Shown: in pieces, positions 44,752-56,028 of the stretch
Numbering within the stretch: position 1 is the first letter of the stretch
How the letters are laid out: each line of letters begins with the position of its first letter
From: Podocnemis expansa
Lineage: Eukaryota > Chordata > Testudines > Podocnemididae
Assembly: GCA_007922195.1 (NCBI GenBank)
Contig: ML682067.1
Span: 912,283-976,282 of the forward strand
Length of the DNA: 64,000 bases
Reading direction: 5' to 3'
Translations under genes and position numbers: made by a program
Notes under the pieces: generated by a model
The model's input: only the letters and a program-made list of their open reading frames with translations
Database searches by the model: none
What the model was told of the DNA's origin: nothing

Positions 44752-45086
44752 TTTACCACATCCAAGTCTGCCTAGTTTATATCAGTGACACTGACACTGC
44801 AGTCTTGTGCAGACAAACAGAATACGTCATCACTACTGACCTTACAACGGCCCAGCTATACCACTGCAGTTGTGCCAGTGTAGATCTCCTGTGTAGCCAC
44901 TTTATGCCAATGGCACAGAGCTCTTTATAATTGTAATTCAGTGTAATTAAACCATCCCCAATGAGCAGCAGTAGTAATGTTGGCAGAAGAATATCTCTTG
45001 CTAACACAGCCTTGTCCAACCCCGGCACTTTTGTCGGTGAAACTTGTTTTTTTACACCTCTGATCAATAACTGTTAGTGTAGACAA
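44752..45086. mobile_element. possible Harbinger-type MITE remnant
   Basis: Internal and terminal gccagtgtagatctcc (about 44875) and gttagtgtagacaaaatccc (about 45072) resemble decayed Harbinger ends. The left end is not clear. Confidence 0.35.
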
Positions 45087-45113
45087 AATCCCAGTGAGAG
45101 GCAAGATGGGTGT

Positions 45114-45268
45114 AACTGTTCTCATCCTTTTTTGTGTCATGACATGCTTGGTGGTCAGATGTGACCCTACAGGACACTCTGGCCCACTTCCACCATCTAG
45201 CTATCTCCCTGACTTTCTCGCTGTGTGATGACAGATTAATGTGTCCCGACACAGAGATTGAGAACCAC
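45114..45268. mobile_element. hAT-type MITE
   Basis: The right end gagattgagaaccactg is the inverse of a CAGTGGTTCTCAAT terminus. The left end reads aactgttctcatccttttt, a degenerate match. The internal gtcatgacatgcttgg recalls the copy at 14143. Confidence 0.65.
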
Positions 45269-46614
45269 TGCTGTATAGTATGCTAGTGAGCTGCATGCTC
45301 AGTGTCCACCTGCACTTGTGACACTCACTAGAAGTTCCCTAGTGTACTCTAATGTCCTCTGCTACAGTACAGGAGTTGGTCAATGCTACTTTTAGTACAT
45401 GGTGGCTGGGTGCACAAGGGCAGTTACTGCATGACCAGCTAGTGCTCTGTAGTTTTGCAACCCAATTTGGTGCACAATATTTGTTTGTCTAGATAAGCCC
45501 TACACAGAGGCACAAGCGAGAATGATGGAAGCTGACAGCCTGCGTCAGGGCCACAGAAACAGATCGTCAGGATGCCTGCAAAAGTAAAGGAGAAGCTTAA
45601 GGTAAAGAAATCCTTATTTTGACCTCCATAGCAGCTAAAGTATCTCTCGTTCTCTAGTCCTTCTCAGGAATGTGAACGCCATTGATCATATACTTACAGA
45701 TTTTCACAGCTTGAGAAAGGGTAGGGAAGCAAGAATAGAGTACTTGTTGCTCTTCCACTCTTTCTCATGTGCTATATTAGTAGGTTTCGCTTTGGCAGAG
45801 TGAGAAGCAGCTCTCTCAGCAAAATCCATTTTCAGGCAATGAGTGAAATGGCACCAGTGAGTTTTGTTCTTGTTTGCATAATTGACAAATAGCTCAAATT
45901 TATTAGTTTTGCTAAATGTGCAAATGTATTTGCAAATTTCTGCTAGAAACCACAGACCTTCTGAAGCTGTGTAGTTCACAACAGAAACTTTATGGGTGGA
46001 TAGTTTGCACTGTCCTTCCTCGGCAAGGAGAAGGAACACAGTGCCTTTGATTCTCCATTGCCTTAAGCCTTATGTAAAGAAGGTTTAAGGCTTCCCTAAG
46101 TTGGAATGGTAGAATTTTTAACTTACTTGGCACTATGTAAATGACTCACGGTGCAAGAGGCAGTGGAGAAGCTATCTCCTCATCACAGCCGTAACTAAAG
46201 TTATTCACTGTTCTTGTTCATAGGTTGCCAGTAAGAGTCTATCTCCGATATATTTCCTTAGCGTGTATTTAAATTTAACTATTTTACATCACCTACACCT
46301 GTAATTTACCATGATGCCTTGATTTTAGTGGATGGACTCAGCCCTCTGCATTCACTGCAGCTTAATTAAGTTCTTTAAACCATCATTTGGAATTGGCTCT
46401 GCTTCATGGGTAAGGAAGGAAACAAGTTTAAGTATGTGTGGTCTGAAGACAGAGAATAAGAATTTGATGACAGTGACATTGAAATCTGCAGATGTGAAAT
46501 ATCCACAAATTCTAAAGGCCAAATTCAGGATTTTAATGGACTAATTCTCCTGTCAGTTACATTAGTGTGTAAAAGAGGAGTAACACACTGCAGTCACTAG
46601 AGTTATCTTAACTT
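45269..46614. other. intergenic, no gene recognised
   Basis: Nothing recognisable. Frames at 46039-45704 and 46332-46544 lack motifs. Confidence 0.5.
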
Positions 46615-46752
46615 CCAAAGGGGTAGCCATGTTAATCTAGGTCAGCAAAACAAACAAGGAGTCATATGGTACTTTTAAAGACTAACAAATTTATTTAATG
46701 CATGACATTTTGTGGGAGAAAAATCCCACTTTGTCAGATGCTTTAAGAAGAG
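46615..46752 (+). mobile_element. Penelope-like element end fragment
   Basis: ggggtagccatgttaatct, ttttaaagactaacaaattt, and cccactttgtcagatgcttt in the standard order. Confidence 0.8.
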
Positions 46753-46930
46753 GTATCTTAGTATGAAACCAAGGCAAGAATAGAATTGCCTTGTTCTGCC
46801 TTCCACACCAATATGCATATTAATTTAGTTCCTGTAAGCTTAATTACTCTCACTTATTTCTCATATTATTTAAACTAGTGTAAATCAGAAGTCAACCTGC
46901 TGTAGTTAATGGAGTTACACCTTATGATGG

Positions 46931-47266
46931 TGTCTCGAGCAGGCGCAAGGCAGGTTCAAGGATTCCATGTGAAGACAACACCTGAGTCAGGAATGAGGCA
47001 GACTACAAACTTTATTGGATTACAGCCAGATTAAACCCTAACACTCACCATCACCTACCCTGGGGAGAGCCAAGTCCTGGTATGAGGGGCTACAACACCA
47101 CCTCAGGGTGAGTGGCTCCCTTCAAACGGACTGAGACTAGCAATTTGCAGTTTCAGCTGGCAGCTTAGCATGATTTTACTTTGGTTCAGGCTTCTTTGGG
47201 GCCTGCCATCCCTCTAGCCACCCTAAACTAACGCATGACAATGTCTTCCAGTAGGTGACCACTACA
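46931..47266 (-). mobile_element. solo LTR (336 bp) with 5-bp duplication
   Basis: It starts TGTCTCGAGCAGG and ends GACCACTACA, with TG..CA type borders on either strand. GATGG flanks both sides (46926-46930 and 47267-47271). AATAAA on the minus strand at 47016-47011 sets the orientation. No internal region or flanking primer-binding site. Confidence 0.85.
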
Positions 47267-47271
47267 GATGG

Positions 47272-47943
47272 TGTCCAGTGCCCCTGCCTCTTCCACTGAC
47301 ACAGATTGCTCTGAGATCTTTTTGCTTGTAACACTACCACGTAGTTTATTTACAGGTTTCAACCTCTCCCTCCGTACTTAACAGCATTGCCATACCTTTA
47401 CAGCCATATCTCAACTTTCTAAACCTTTCTCTAAAATGGATGTTTCATCTTCTTTATGTGGTGTTTGTTTTTAGAACCCTGTGGAGGCATATTGCATGGC
47501 AGCAAGGCTCTCTGCTTTGCATTCACCTCAACCACCTCTTTAATCTCTACATTTGACACATCATTTCAGAATGTGGTCTGCTGTGCCTAATTAAATATAA
47601 GGAATTTATAGTGTAATTCCCACGCTGAGGGGTCAAAAGAGAGGAGTATAGCAGGAAAAGTTTGTCACAGAACGTTGTAAGAATCCCATCACCTTTGTCT
47701 TTGGGCCCAAGGTTATATATAAATAGCAAGGAATACTGTGTAGCAAGGCCCAAAATAAAAAAAACTCTCTTTATCTTTAGGCACTCAGTGGGATTTTCAA
47801 AAGGACCTGTAACAGTTCTTGAGTTAACTGTGCTTCTCACTCTTTTCAGGGCACAACATTTTACTCTCAGTTCTCCAGCCATCGCCTTGTTCAGGGCAGA
47901 ATTCTGTGATTCTTTCCCTCCAGAGTGGAGCCATAGATTGAAG
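47272..47943. other. intergenic, no gene recognised
   Basis: Opposing frames at 47957-47547 and 47662-47973 have no motif. Confidence 0.45.
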
Positions 47944-48068
47944 ATCCTTGTCCACACTGAAACTCAGGGTTGAGCCCAAACCCCCTTCTTTTGACACACA
48001 CGTCTCCCAGACTTGGTCTTGTACCCAGAGTTCCAGGAACCTGTGGGGTTCTCAATCCCAAGCTATAG

Positions 48069-48277
48069 CAGGGGTCTCAAACATGCAGCCCATGGGCCAC
48101 ATGTGGCCCCTACGGCTGTTTTCTGTGGCCTGCAATGACACTATTGTTACTGGTATTTGCAATATCGTAGTATGAAAAGGTTTCAGTGGTGCAGCCTTCA
48201 GGCTAATGTACTGGTCTTTATATGGCTCTCTACTAGCCCTCATGCGGCCCTGTGGTGATTTGAGTTTGAGACCTCTG
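48069..48277. mobile_element. hAT-type MITE nested in the Harbinger copy
   Basis: The ends CAGGGGTCTCAAACATG and GTTTGAGACCTCTG are inverted. The flanks AGCTATAG and ACTTAGAG match at 5 of 8. Same family as 4868-5174. Confidence 0.8.
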
Positions 48278-48539
48278 ACTTAGAGGGTTTAAGCTCAAGT
48301 CCAGGCAGGAGTCAGGGTTTGACCCCTATTGCTTTACAGTGCAGATGGCCCCCCCTGACCTCGGTTCTGGGAATCTGCCAAAAGTATCCCACAATTGATG
48401 GGCCACCTTTCTTTGTTTGCACTAACCCAAGAATCTCCAGTCACTCCAGGGAAATGGAGGCAGCCCACCTTGATGTAGTGCAGCAACTTGGCAAATCAGT
48501 TATCTTTTGAACTCTGAGCTGCAAACACCATCAGAAAGC

Positions 48540-48960
48540 CTCTAGTGTGTGAAATGAACACTGAACTGAAAAAGCCTTTGCAAAGCAGCTGCTTTAGAGC
48601 CCTAGGAGCACAACCATGTTAAATTTCTGGTGTAAGGCCAGCAAAATTGTGGAGGTTAGTGAAAGCACCTGGAATGAACACATACACCAGGAGACAGTGA
48701 AGAAACTGGACTGGTCACTGTTTCAGGGAGTAGATTAAGAGTCTTGAGAGTGAGTACAGAAAAAACCCAGGACTACAGCTGTACGCTGGGCAACTCACCA
48801 ACATCATGCCAGTTTTATGAGGTGTTTGACTGGTGCTGCAAATTGCAGTGATCCCAGCATGGTGCATGACACCCTGGTCAGCCAGGATGGTGCCCTGCTG
48901 ACTCCAGAAGCCAGCATGGGGACAGATGAGAGCCAGCAGCAGACACTGAGTGAGTATGAT
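48540..48960 (+). pseudogene. Harbinger Myb/SANT-like protein, frameshifted
   Basis: Pieces in different + frames read IKSLESEYRKN (the helix before and after the DNA-recognition region), then QDYSCTLGNSPTSCQFYEVF, the conserved end of a Myb/SANT-like domain in this element type. Frames shift at least twice. The gene faces the transposase pseudogene, as in the better preserved element. Confidence 0.6.
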
Positions 48961-49873
48961 GAATTCACTGTGAATGTTTATTAATACAGTAATATCTAAT
49001 GACAATGAGCAGCTGGCCAGGGCAACTTTGCTCTATAATTGCCCCCCTGCTGTGCATGGCAGATGGAAAATGGGGGCCAAGGCTATGCAACAGTAATAGG
49101 TTTCTGTCTTGTACATGGTTTCACTGTTCACACTTGTTCGATGCACTCAATTTTATAGAAGTTCTGTTATTACTGGCATTTTAGGGTGGTAATGGCAGCT
49201 ATAAAGATTTTAATTTTATCAAGGAAGTAATAAACACACAATTGGGGCCATGAGGACTTTCTATGCAAATTATTACATCCCTCCATGCTTCAGTCACTAC
49301 CTTACATCAATCCATATTGTGTCCTGCTCCCCTTTGATATGTGATCTTGTTATTCAAAAACACACTGCATGGCAATCAACCCACACCCCCAGCAAGGACT
49401 GAAACCTCCCACAGTCACTAAGTGCCACCCTTCCTACCCCAAAAGGACAGTCATAGAGATGCTATTCCCTGTATTCCAATGAACCATGCAAGTCCATAAC
49501 AGGGGAGCACTAAGCATCCCTGACTTGTGTTGCCTGAGTGCATCCAGCTCCAGCTGTGGTAGAGACACTTTTTGAGCATACCAATCATCGATCCATTCAG
49601 GGGGAAACAGCTCACGTCTGGCTTCAATGAGATTGTGACATGCACAGCAAGTCACAGTAACATGGAGAACACTAATGACACCGTATTGACCTGGGTCTGT
49701 AAGCATCTCCAAGGGGAGTTCAATCTGCCAAAAGCACAATCATCAGCTACTCTATACCTGCTGAGTGTGTAATTAAAGTCTCTTCTCTTCAGAACTGCTG
49801 AACTCTATGTAGATTTTCATAAACTAAGGCAAAAGGGAGGTTGCAGAGTTCCCCAGAATAATGGTGGGGATAG

Positions 49874-50417
49874 TGTCAAAGAAAACACCTGAATCCAACT
49901 TGAGTGCAAAAACCAACAGCTAATTGTTTATTCTAAAATAAACACACTGCAGCAGGGAGAGCAGATAAGATGCTGGTCTCCTCCCCTGAGATGCATTACA
50001 GAAACTTTTATAGCTTAACAGCTACATTAACATACATGCATATCCATAGGTAGAGGTAACAAGACCTAATTGGTACAAACTAATATCAGTTCCCTAAAAG
50101 GAATCAGGGTCAAAAGGGAAAAAATCTCATATAACAGTCAAGAGAAACAGTGTTAAAAGTTAGCACAATCTAGGCAAGTTTAATAAACAATAAGTCAAGG
50201 ATGTCAGCACAACATGTGGAGAGGGAAAAACAAGGACATGGTAGGCTGGCACAGAGAGGTATTGATTACATTGTTTAGGTCTGCAGTTCTTTCCCATATC
50301 TCTAATGGCACTGTTATTTGTCTTAGAGTGCATTCCTTCTAAATCCTCTCTCTTTCAGGCCTATTAAGCCATTCATGTCTCAACCTGGTCAGTTCTCAGT
50401 TAAGGGATTCTTTCACA
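49874..50417 (-). mobile_element. solo LTR (544 bp) nested in Harbinger transposase
   Basis: On the minus strand it begins TGTGAAAGAATCCC and ends CTTTGACA, an 8-base near-perfect terminal inverted pair. ATAG is duplicated on both sides (49870-49873 and 50418-50421). Within it are a TATA-like gctataaaag and AATAAA, in minus orientation. A 4-bp duplication and these signals fit a class I endogenous retrovirus LTR. Transposase homology resumes on both sides. Confidence 0.88.
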
Positions 50418-51093
50418 ATAGTAACCCAGTTTATGACAATGTCATTTGGTGGGAATAGAATCACAGCTTGTCTATGTTTATAGACGCCTGAAAGATAAAA
50501 AACCCTATTATTATAAACTTTCCCAGTGCAGCCCACGCTGACAATCACAAATTGTCATCTATAAGGGCCTGTGTTACTAGAAGTAGTAATCTTTCCAGGA
50601 GTAGTAACCTTTGCAGCTTATGTGCTCCTTAAGGAGTGAAAACCTGGACACATGGGTCTCATCAATGGCCCCAGTGCAGTTTCAAAACCCCATTCTCACA
50701 AAGCTAACAGTTACCTCAGGAATATCTTTTACGCCAGCCACCTTGAAGATAAACCACACACTGGAGTGCCTCAGAAAGCTCTGCTGACACTTTACAGTGA
50801 ACATCCAACACCAACCTGGTTGGCAATGGACTGGTAGCAGTCTGGGTTAGCCAGCTTCCAGGCAGTTACAGCAACCTGCTTTTGGACCACTATAGTTGCC
50901 CATGCATGTGTCTTTATGTTGGGGTGCTGGAGAAAGCAATTCACAAAAACTCCAGAAATGTAATTAATTAATTTCCTCATGCAAAAGTTCTGGAACCACT
51001 GCTGGTCATCCCAGGTCTACACGACAATGTGATTGCATCAGTCTGTGCTTATGGTCCTCTGTTGGTCAACATATGCGTATCAATAGATATACT

Positions 51094-51599
51094 GGCTGTG
51101 TTCACACAGCCTCCTTAGTTCGAAACAACAGAGGTTGTTTCGAAATAAGGTTTCAGCTGTTCACACGACGCACGGTTGTTTCGAAACAAGTAAAACCTAG
51201 TCCGTGGGCGAAACAATGTTGTTTCGCCACGGATGTTTCAAAACAACGCTGTGCGAACGTGTTGTTTTGGAACAAGATGTTCCGAAACAACAGTTCAAGG
51301 CTTGCCCCCCTCAGCACCCTGGCCAGGGAACCCCGCTGGTGCGTGCAGCCCCGCTGTGCAGGCACCAGCGGGCAGCAGCGCTGGGCAGCGCTGAACCCTG
51401 CCGGTGTCTGCAGCCCCCTGCGGAAGTGAAATAGCAAGTTCACAGTATGAACCTGCTATTTCGTTTCCCGCCTTTTTCCCTTATTTCGAATTAACATTTT
51501 GTTAATTCGAAATAAGTTGTTTCGAAATAAGCGTTATTTCGATATATGGTTGTTGCGAAACAACCATATCGAAATAACTGGCTGTGTGAGAACACAGCC
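51094..51599. mobile_element. Harbinger-type MITE, TTGTTTCGAAACAA class, in transposase pseudogene
   Basis: The termini are GGCTGTGTTCACACAGCC and the inverted GGCTGTGTGAGAACACAGCC-type end. TTGTTTCGAAACAA is perfect at 51176-51189. The central 150 bp is GC-rich. Same family as 56565-56965. Confidence 0.83.
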
Positions 51600-52319
51600 T
51601 CTGAGTGTCATGAGCAGCATCAGTCAGCGTGAGTTTACCATGTCCAGGTCCTCCACTGGCTCTAGCATAAGCTCTGTCACATACATTCAACGGGTCATAA
51701 AATGCCCTGAAATATCAATCAGCATTTGTCTGAAGTTCTGCCTATTTCCTGACATGGGAATGAAAGTGCAAGCAAGAGAAGGTCTTCAAAAGACACCTCC
51801 TCCACGTTGCTGGTTCCTGTAAATGAGAGTCTGCTGATCAAAATGACTGAGCATCAGGCCGCATTGAGGGCTGTTCAGACTTCCTGTAATGTGCAAGGTG
51901 GACATCAGGTTCTCCCACAGTTCACCAAGTAAAGGGCTAAAGAGGCCATATTTCAGGAGGCAGCTAGGGTAAGTGGGATATGTCTGGCTTGATTCAGGTC
52001 TGAGTGCTGCAAGTGGCTGCCTGAGAGCTGGGCTTGAGCCAGGGTTAGAACAGTCTTAAATCAGTGTTAACAATCAATGTAGACACTCAAGCCACAGGTT
52101 CTCTAACCCAGAAACACTTGAGTTTCACTAACTTGGGTTTACTTTACTGTGTAGACGTATCCCTCAATTCATTGTGATTGCCTCAGCCAGTCTGCCATCA
52201 GTTCAGCACCCGCAGTTCTGTTCTCTAAAGGCAATTGCAGGCTAATTTGTTGGCCAGCCAGCTGTCAGAAATCAGGGTATTATTTATTTGGAACAGTAGC
52301 ATTTCAGCGAAAACAGATC

Positions 52320-52650
52320 TGATGAGAGGAGCCTAGAAGACCGGGGCTTCTTCAGTGTAGCAAAACGAAAACTGACAAGGGATATAATCACTCTCTATAA
52401 ATACATTAGAGGGAAAAGACCAGGGAGCGTGAATAGCTAGTTAAGCTAATAATAATGTTGGCTGAAGAATAAATGCCTACTAATTGGTCATGAACAAACT
52501 CAGGCTGGAGAATACAAGGTTTCTAACCACCAAAGAGGTGAAGTTCTGAAATAACCTACTATTAGGAGTTGTGGGGGCTGACAACTTAATTGGGTTTTAA
52601 GAGAGTGCTGGACAAATATATGAATGGTATTGTATGACAGGGTTGTATGT
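52320..52650 (+). mobile_element. CR1/L3-type LINE 3' fragment
   Basis: It translates with interruptions to a C-terminal LINE pattern: FFSVAKRKLTRDIITLYKYI, then a decayed WxxLP-like part and a final gatcatgggagg. Same subfamily as 18536 and 20525. Confidence 0.65.
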
Positions 52651-52837
52651 GATCATGGGAGGTCAGGGCTCAGTGGTGCTGTAGCTCACTTCTAGTTTAT
52701 GTTTTATGTTCCCAAAAGCTCAGGCTTCAGAGTTTTAGCTGGTCACTTGCTTGGAGACAATAGTCCACCCCCCCCATGTATTTTTTAAAAAAATAATCTT
52801 CCTTTGAAGTTTCAGGGATGGCAACAGCTGGAGACAA

Positions 52838-53330
52838 GACCAGTGCTCCCTCTAAGCTGCAAGCATGCACAGCAACCATGAGTCTCTGGTGCATGCCTCA
52901 CTGCGGGCTGCGCAGGGCCTGCGGCTCTGGCTCCTCGCAGGCCCCGAACACATGTTCTTCTGGCCAGCAGATAGCCATTCTGGGGAGTTTAAAATCTCCC
53001 TTCCTGAACATGCTCAGGGGGGGAGATTTTCAACTTCCCAGCACAGCTTTCTGCTGGCCGGAAGAATGGCTGCACTGAGGAGTGTGCTCAGTGTGGGAGC
53101 AGCTCCAGTGGCCAGGTGAGTGGCTTGAAGGAGTCGGGGATGGGGAGCTGGGGGACTTGGGGAAACTGGCCATTGGGTGCGTGGGGAAGGTGCCTGGCTG
53201 TGGGACCCCAGGAAGCCACTTGGCCCACTGGGGAAGCTGCTCAGGCGGGGCAAGAAGTTTTCCCAGGACTTGAATTTACGGGGTGTGTGTGTGGTAGGGG
53301 GTGCTCATGAAATTGGTATAATACTGTTAC
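52838..53330 (+). repeat. unnamed interspersed repeat (TTCCCTCTAAG family)
   Basis: It starts CAGTGCTCCCTCTAAGCTG and continues with gcacagcaac and a G-rich portion. The start matches the inverse of 13390-13480. Possibly hAT-derived. Overlapping frames in all phases (53014-53620) are compositional. Confidence 0.45.
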
Positions 53331-53654
53331 TAGTGGACAACTGCGGGGGGGGGTGTTGGGAAATTCAGGGGGGGTGTAGGAGGTTTTTAGGGAAATCCCT
53401 GAGTGGGCTGCAATCCAAGAACCTTAGGATTTGTTTTTCACTGTTAACTGTCTTGGTGGGTGACCTTTGGCAATGCTCCATCCCTCTCTTATTGCCTGGG
53501 GTAGCTCTAGCTCCCATTGCAGCATGGGCTGGGAAGGCAGGAAGACAGGCTCAGACGCTGGGTGTCCCCATTTGTAGAATACCCTCAGAGTCTTGGATGA
53601 AGTGCTCAAGTGCTACATAAGTGTGAATGGCTAGAAGAGGAAGCAGCCCCCCCC

Positions 53655-53838
53655 ATCTAACGGGGCAGCCATGTTTGTCTAGTTCAGTAAAACAAACAAA
53701 CAAGGAGTCCTGCAGCACTTAAAGACTAGTGAATATATTTATTGTATGAGTTTCCGAAGGAGAAAAATCTCGCTTCATCAGAAATCCCACTTCTTCAAAG
53801 TGTCTGATGAAGGGGGATTTTCTCCCTCAAAATCTACT
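53655..53838. mobile_element. Penelope-like fragment with short hairpin
   Basis: The forward portion is ggggcagccatgtttgtct to ctcgcttcatcag, followed at once by an inverted portion (cacttcttcaaagtgtctga, ggggattttctccc). It abuts the Harbinger remnant on its right. Confidence 0.7.
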
Positions 53839-55048
53839 GGCGTGGCCTGTATGCTCTCTGCCCAAGATGTAGCTGCATCTTTGTACTTCCACCCCCTGTT
53901 GAGAAACTCCAGCCATGCATGGGCCTGTGACCCTGCTGCCACATGCCTCTCAGGCACCCGTGCCCATGGGAGGGCCTCTGCAGCCCCCAGTCCCATGCTC
54001 TGCCTGTCCCTGTGCTGTGCCCCCCTCGGTTCCCATGATCTGGGCAGGCTCAGCACTGCCTGCATGTAGGGGAGAGGAACACTCACCAACAGGTGCTCCA
54101 GATGTCTGTCTGGATATCCCTTCCTCGAGCTCTGACTCCATGGGGATTGGCATCTCTGTATGCTGCTCTTCCTCCTCAGGGGTGGCAGTCCCCTCCTCCC
54201 GGACAGGGAAGAGCTCTGGACTCCTCGGTGCAGCCTCCAGTGGTAGTGCTGTGATAGCAGGCTGGCAGGTATCACTGACGTCCAAGGATGCGTCTGTGTT
54301 GCTGTCACCTCCCTCGGGGGGTGAGCCCCTGGAGGGGGGCTGGCCAGAGTTGATGGCCTGAGCTGGGAGGCCACTGGGCTCTGCCTCCAGGAACTCATGG
54401 AGCACCTCAAAAAATGGGCAGGTGGCACTGCTACCTGCCCCCTGGAGCTGGCATGCCTCCATGGTGAGGACATGGTCCTGGTGAAGGGCCTTGAATTTGG
54501 AGCCCACCTGCTCCATTGTGCATGCGTGGCCCTGGACGGACAGCTCTGCAGCTACGGCCACGTAGACATCCCGGTTCCTGTGCCTGGTATGGAACCGGGC
54601 AAGGATGTCCTGCCTCCTCCATATGTGGAGGAGACAGAGGACCTCCTCGTTCATCCACAGGGGGGTGCAGCGTCTCCCCTGTGTGGAATCTGGGCCATGT
54701 GCTGCCATGCTGCCTTATGGCTGTGAGCACGCTGTCTTGCAGGGGCGGAGGATGGCACTTCCTCCTTCCTGGTGTCATGCACCCTTGGAGGAAGAAGGTC
54801 AAATCAGGTTAAACTGAAATATCAGTTATTTTGAAATAACATGTCTGAACAGCATTATTTCGAAATAACTTTCGATTTAACAGACAATTCGATTTAAACT
54901 AGGTTAAAGCTATTTCGATTCAATGTCTCTTGAATCAAAATGATGGAACTCGTCATTTCAGTTCAAAATAACATCATGTGGACTTAATATTTTTTAAAAT
55001 CAAAATAATGGTGGTTATTTTGATTTAAAACCTATATGTGGACATACC
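53839..55048. mobile_element. third Harbinger element, right half only, TTATTTCGAAATAA class
   Basis: The right end read inward is GGTATGTCCACATATAGG, followed by subterminal attttgatttaa and gttatttcgaaataac-type units. The left, transposase-bearing half is missing. The distance from the end to the Myb-like start (340 bp) is close to that in the element at 30052 (366 bp). Confidence 0.8.
53950..54708 (-). CDS. Harbinger Myb/SANT-like protein, uninterrupted frame (252 aa)
   Basis: An ATG at 54708 opens a frame that runs to a stop at 53950. It has WMNEEVLCLLHIWRRQDILA (start of a trihelix-type Myb/SANT fold), DVYVAVAAELSVQGHACTME, QVGSKFKALHQDHV, then CPFFEVLHEFLEAEP and an acidic Pro/Ser/Thr-rich tail. 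By family it would bind DNA in the nucleus as partner of a Harbinger transposase. It aligns block by block with the protein at 33388-32704 but is divergent. That it is still open while nearby transposases are broken may be chance, recent activity or use by the host; I cannot tell. No splice sites or promoter are evident. Confidence 0.72.
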   Translation of the reverse strand: MAAHGPDSTQGRRCTPLWMNEEVLCLLHIWRRQDILARFHTRHRNRDVYVAVAAELSVQGHACTMEQVGSKFKALHQDHVLTMEACQLQGAGSSATCPFFEVLHEFLEAEPSGLPAQAINSGQPPSRGSPPEGGDSNTDASLDVSDTCQPAITALPLEAAPRSPELFPVREEGTATPEEEEQHTEMPIPMESELEEGISRQTSGAPVGECSSPLHAGSAEPAQIMGTEGGTAQGQAEHGTGGCRGPPMGTGA

Positions 55049-56020
55049 CTATGACAAACAATATGTAGGTTATATGCATGCCTAATTTATGAGGTACTCT
55101 GTCATATTCCAGAAGGGGATATTGGTAGGTCTAAAATATTTCAAGTCATTGTGACTCAGGTACCACTTGTACCAACTGGCAGAGGACACAGGAGGGACAT
55201 GAGGTTTTACAGGGATACCCCGAAACAAATCTACGCATAATAGTTCACTGTAGGGTGGCATGTGAGGTCTCTACTGAGATTCATTTGCCAACTGGTCATT
55301 TCATTATGAAATGTATGTACAGATAATCATTCATATACCTTCTTTAACATAATACAGCTTCTTTAATATTATGTTTTTTTTAGGTCTTGGCGTTAAGCCA
55401 GGCCACCAGTAACCAAGATGCTCTGAACAACAAACTGAAAACATATTAGCGAGGTATGAGAAGAACCAAGAGAGAAATGAGTCATAAAAAGCAAGATAGA
55501 CAAGATACCAAGAAGAAGAGGTAGTCCAAAACAGTGAAATTGGTCAATGGGTCAAGGAGGGTGAGGACAGGGTATGGTCCCTGAGCTTGGGCCAGGAAGA
55601 GGTCATGAGAGGTTTTACTGAGAACCATTTCAGTGGCACACCCAGACAGAGTATGACACAATACAGGTGAGCTTTTCAAAGCAAACTAGGAGATTTAGAA
55701 ACGTATTTGATTTTCCCTTACATTCCCTAAAGTCTGCTTTGAAAATCTTAATCTGAGCATAACAACCAACAGTAAACAAGTGCATAGCTCCACTGACTTT
55801 AAGAGCATGCTAATCTACACCAGCAATCTGACGCTCAATCGTTTAACTATGTGACAAAAAGCGTGACTAAACAAATATCAGATAAAGGGAATCTAAGAAT
55901 GAATGATAACAATCTCCTGAGGTCAGAGTGAAAAAGAAAGCTAAATGGGGTGGGACAAAAACCACTGAAATTCAGAATGGCTGTAATATGATAGGCTGTC
56001 TAGTTTCTTAACTCGTGCTC
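55049..56020. other. intergenic, no gene recognised
   Basis: Nothing recognisable. Confidence 0.5.
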
Positions 56021-56028
56021 ATAATGGG

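Larger units (their letters stand above)
49435..51830 (-). pseudogene. PIF/Harbinger transposase of a second lineage, interrupted
   Basis: From high to low coordinates the minus strand gives EDLDMVNS near 51665 (an N-terminal acidic piece), then, after the MITE, VQKQVAVTAWKLANPDCYQS and IANQVGVG, GF*NCTGAIDET near 50670 (first Asp region), VSVGCTGKVYNNRVF near 50500 (second block; the expected Asp after VH is lost), then after the solo LTR PTIILGNSATSLLP near 49865, DDCAFGRLNSPWRC and VTVTCCACHNLIEA with PPEWIDDW to 49435. There are several stops and frameshifts. The family is clear; the gene is dead. It differs clearly from the transposase at 30335, so two Harbinger lineages have been active. 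Confidence 0.85.
47944..52163. mobile_element. second PIF/Harbinger transposon, heavily interrupted
   Basis: The left end ATCCTTGTCCACACTGAAAC and the right end read inward (GGGATACGTCTACACAGTAA) are degenerate inverted repeats, both with subterminal ctcaag/gggttgag units. Inside, from the left: a hAT MITE (48069-48277), a Myb-like pseudogene on + (48540-48960), transposase on - (51830-49435), a solo LTR (49874-50417) and a MITE (51094-51599). Gene order and convergence mirror the element at 30052, in reverse orientation. Confidence 0.75.

Noticed and set aside
53915..54817. Several + strand frames up to 148 codons
   Set aside because: Antisense to the open Myb/SANT-like frame 54708-53950.
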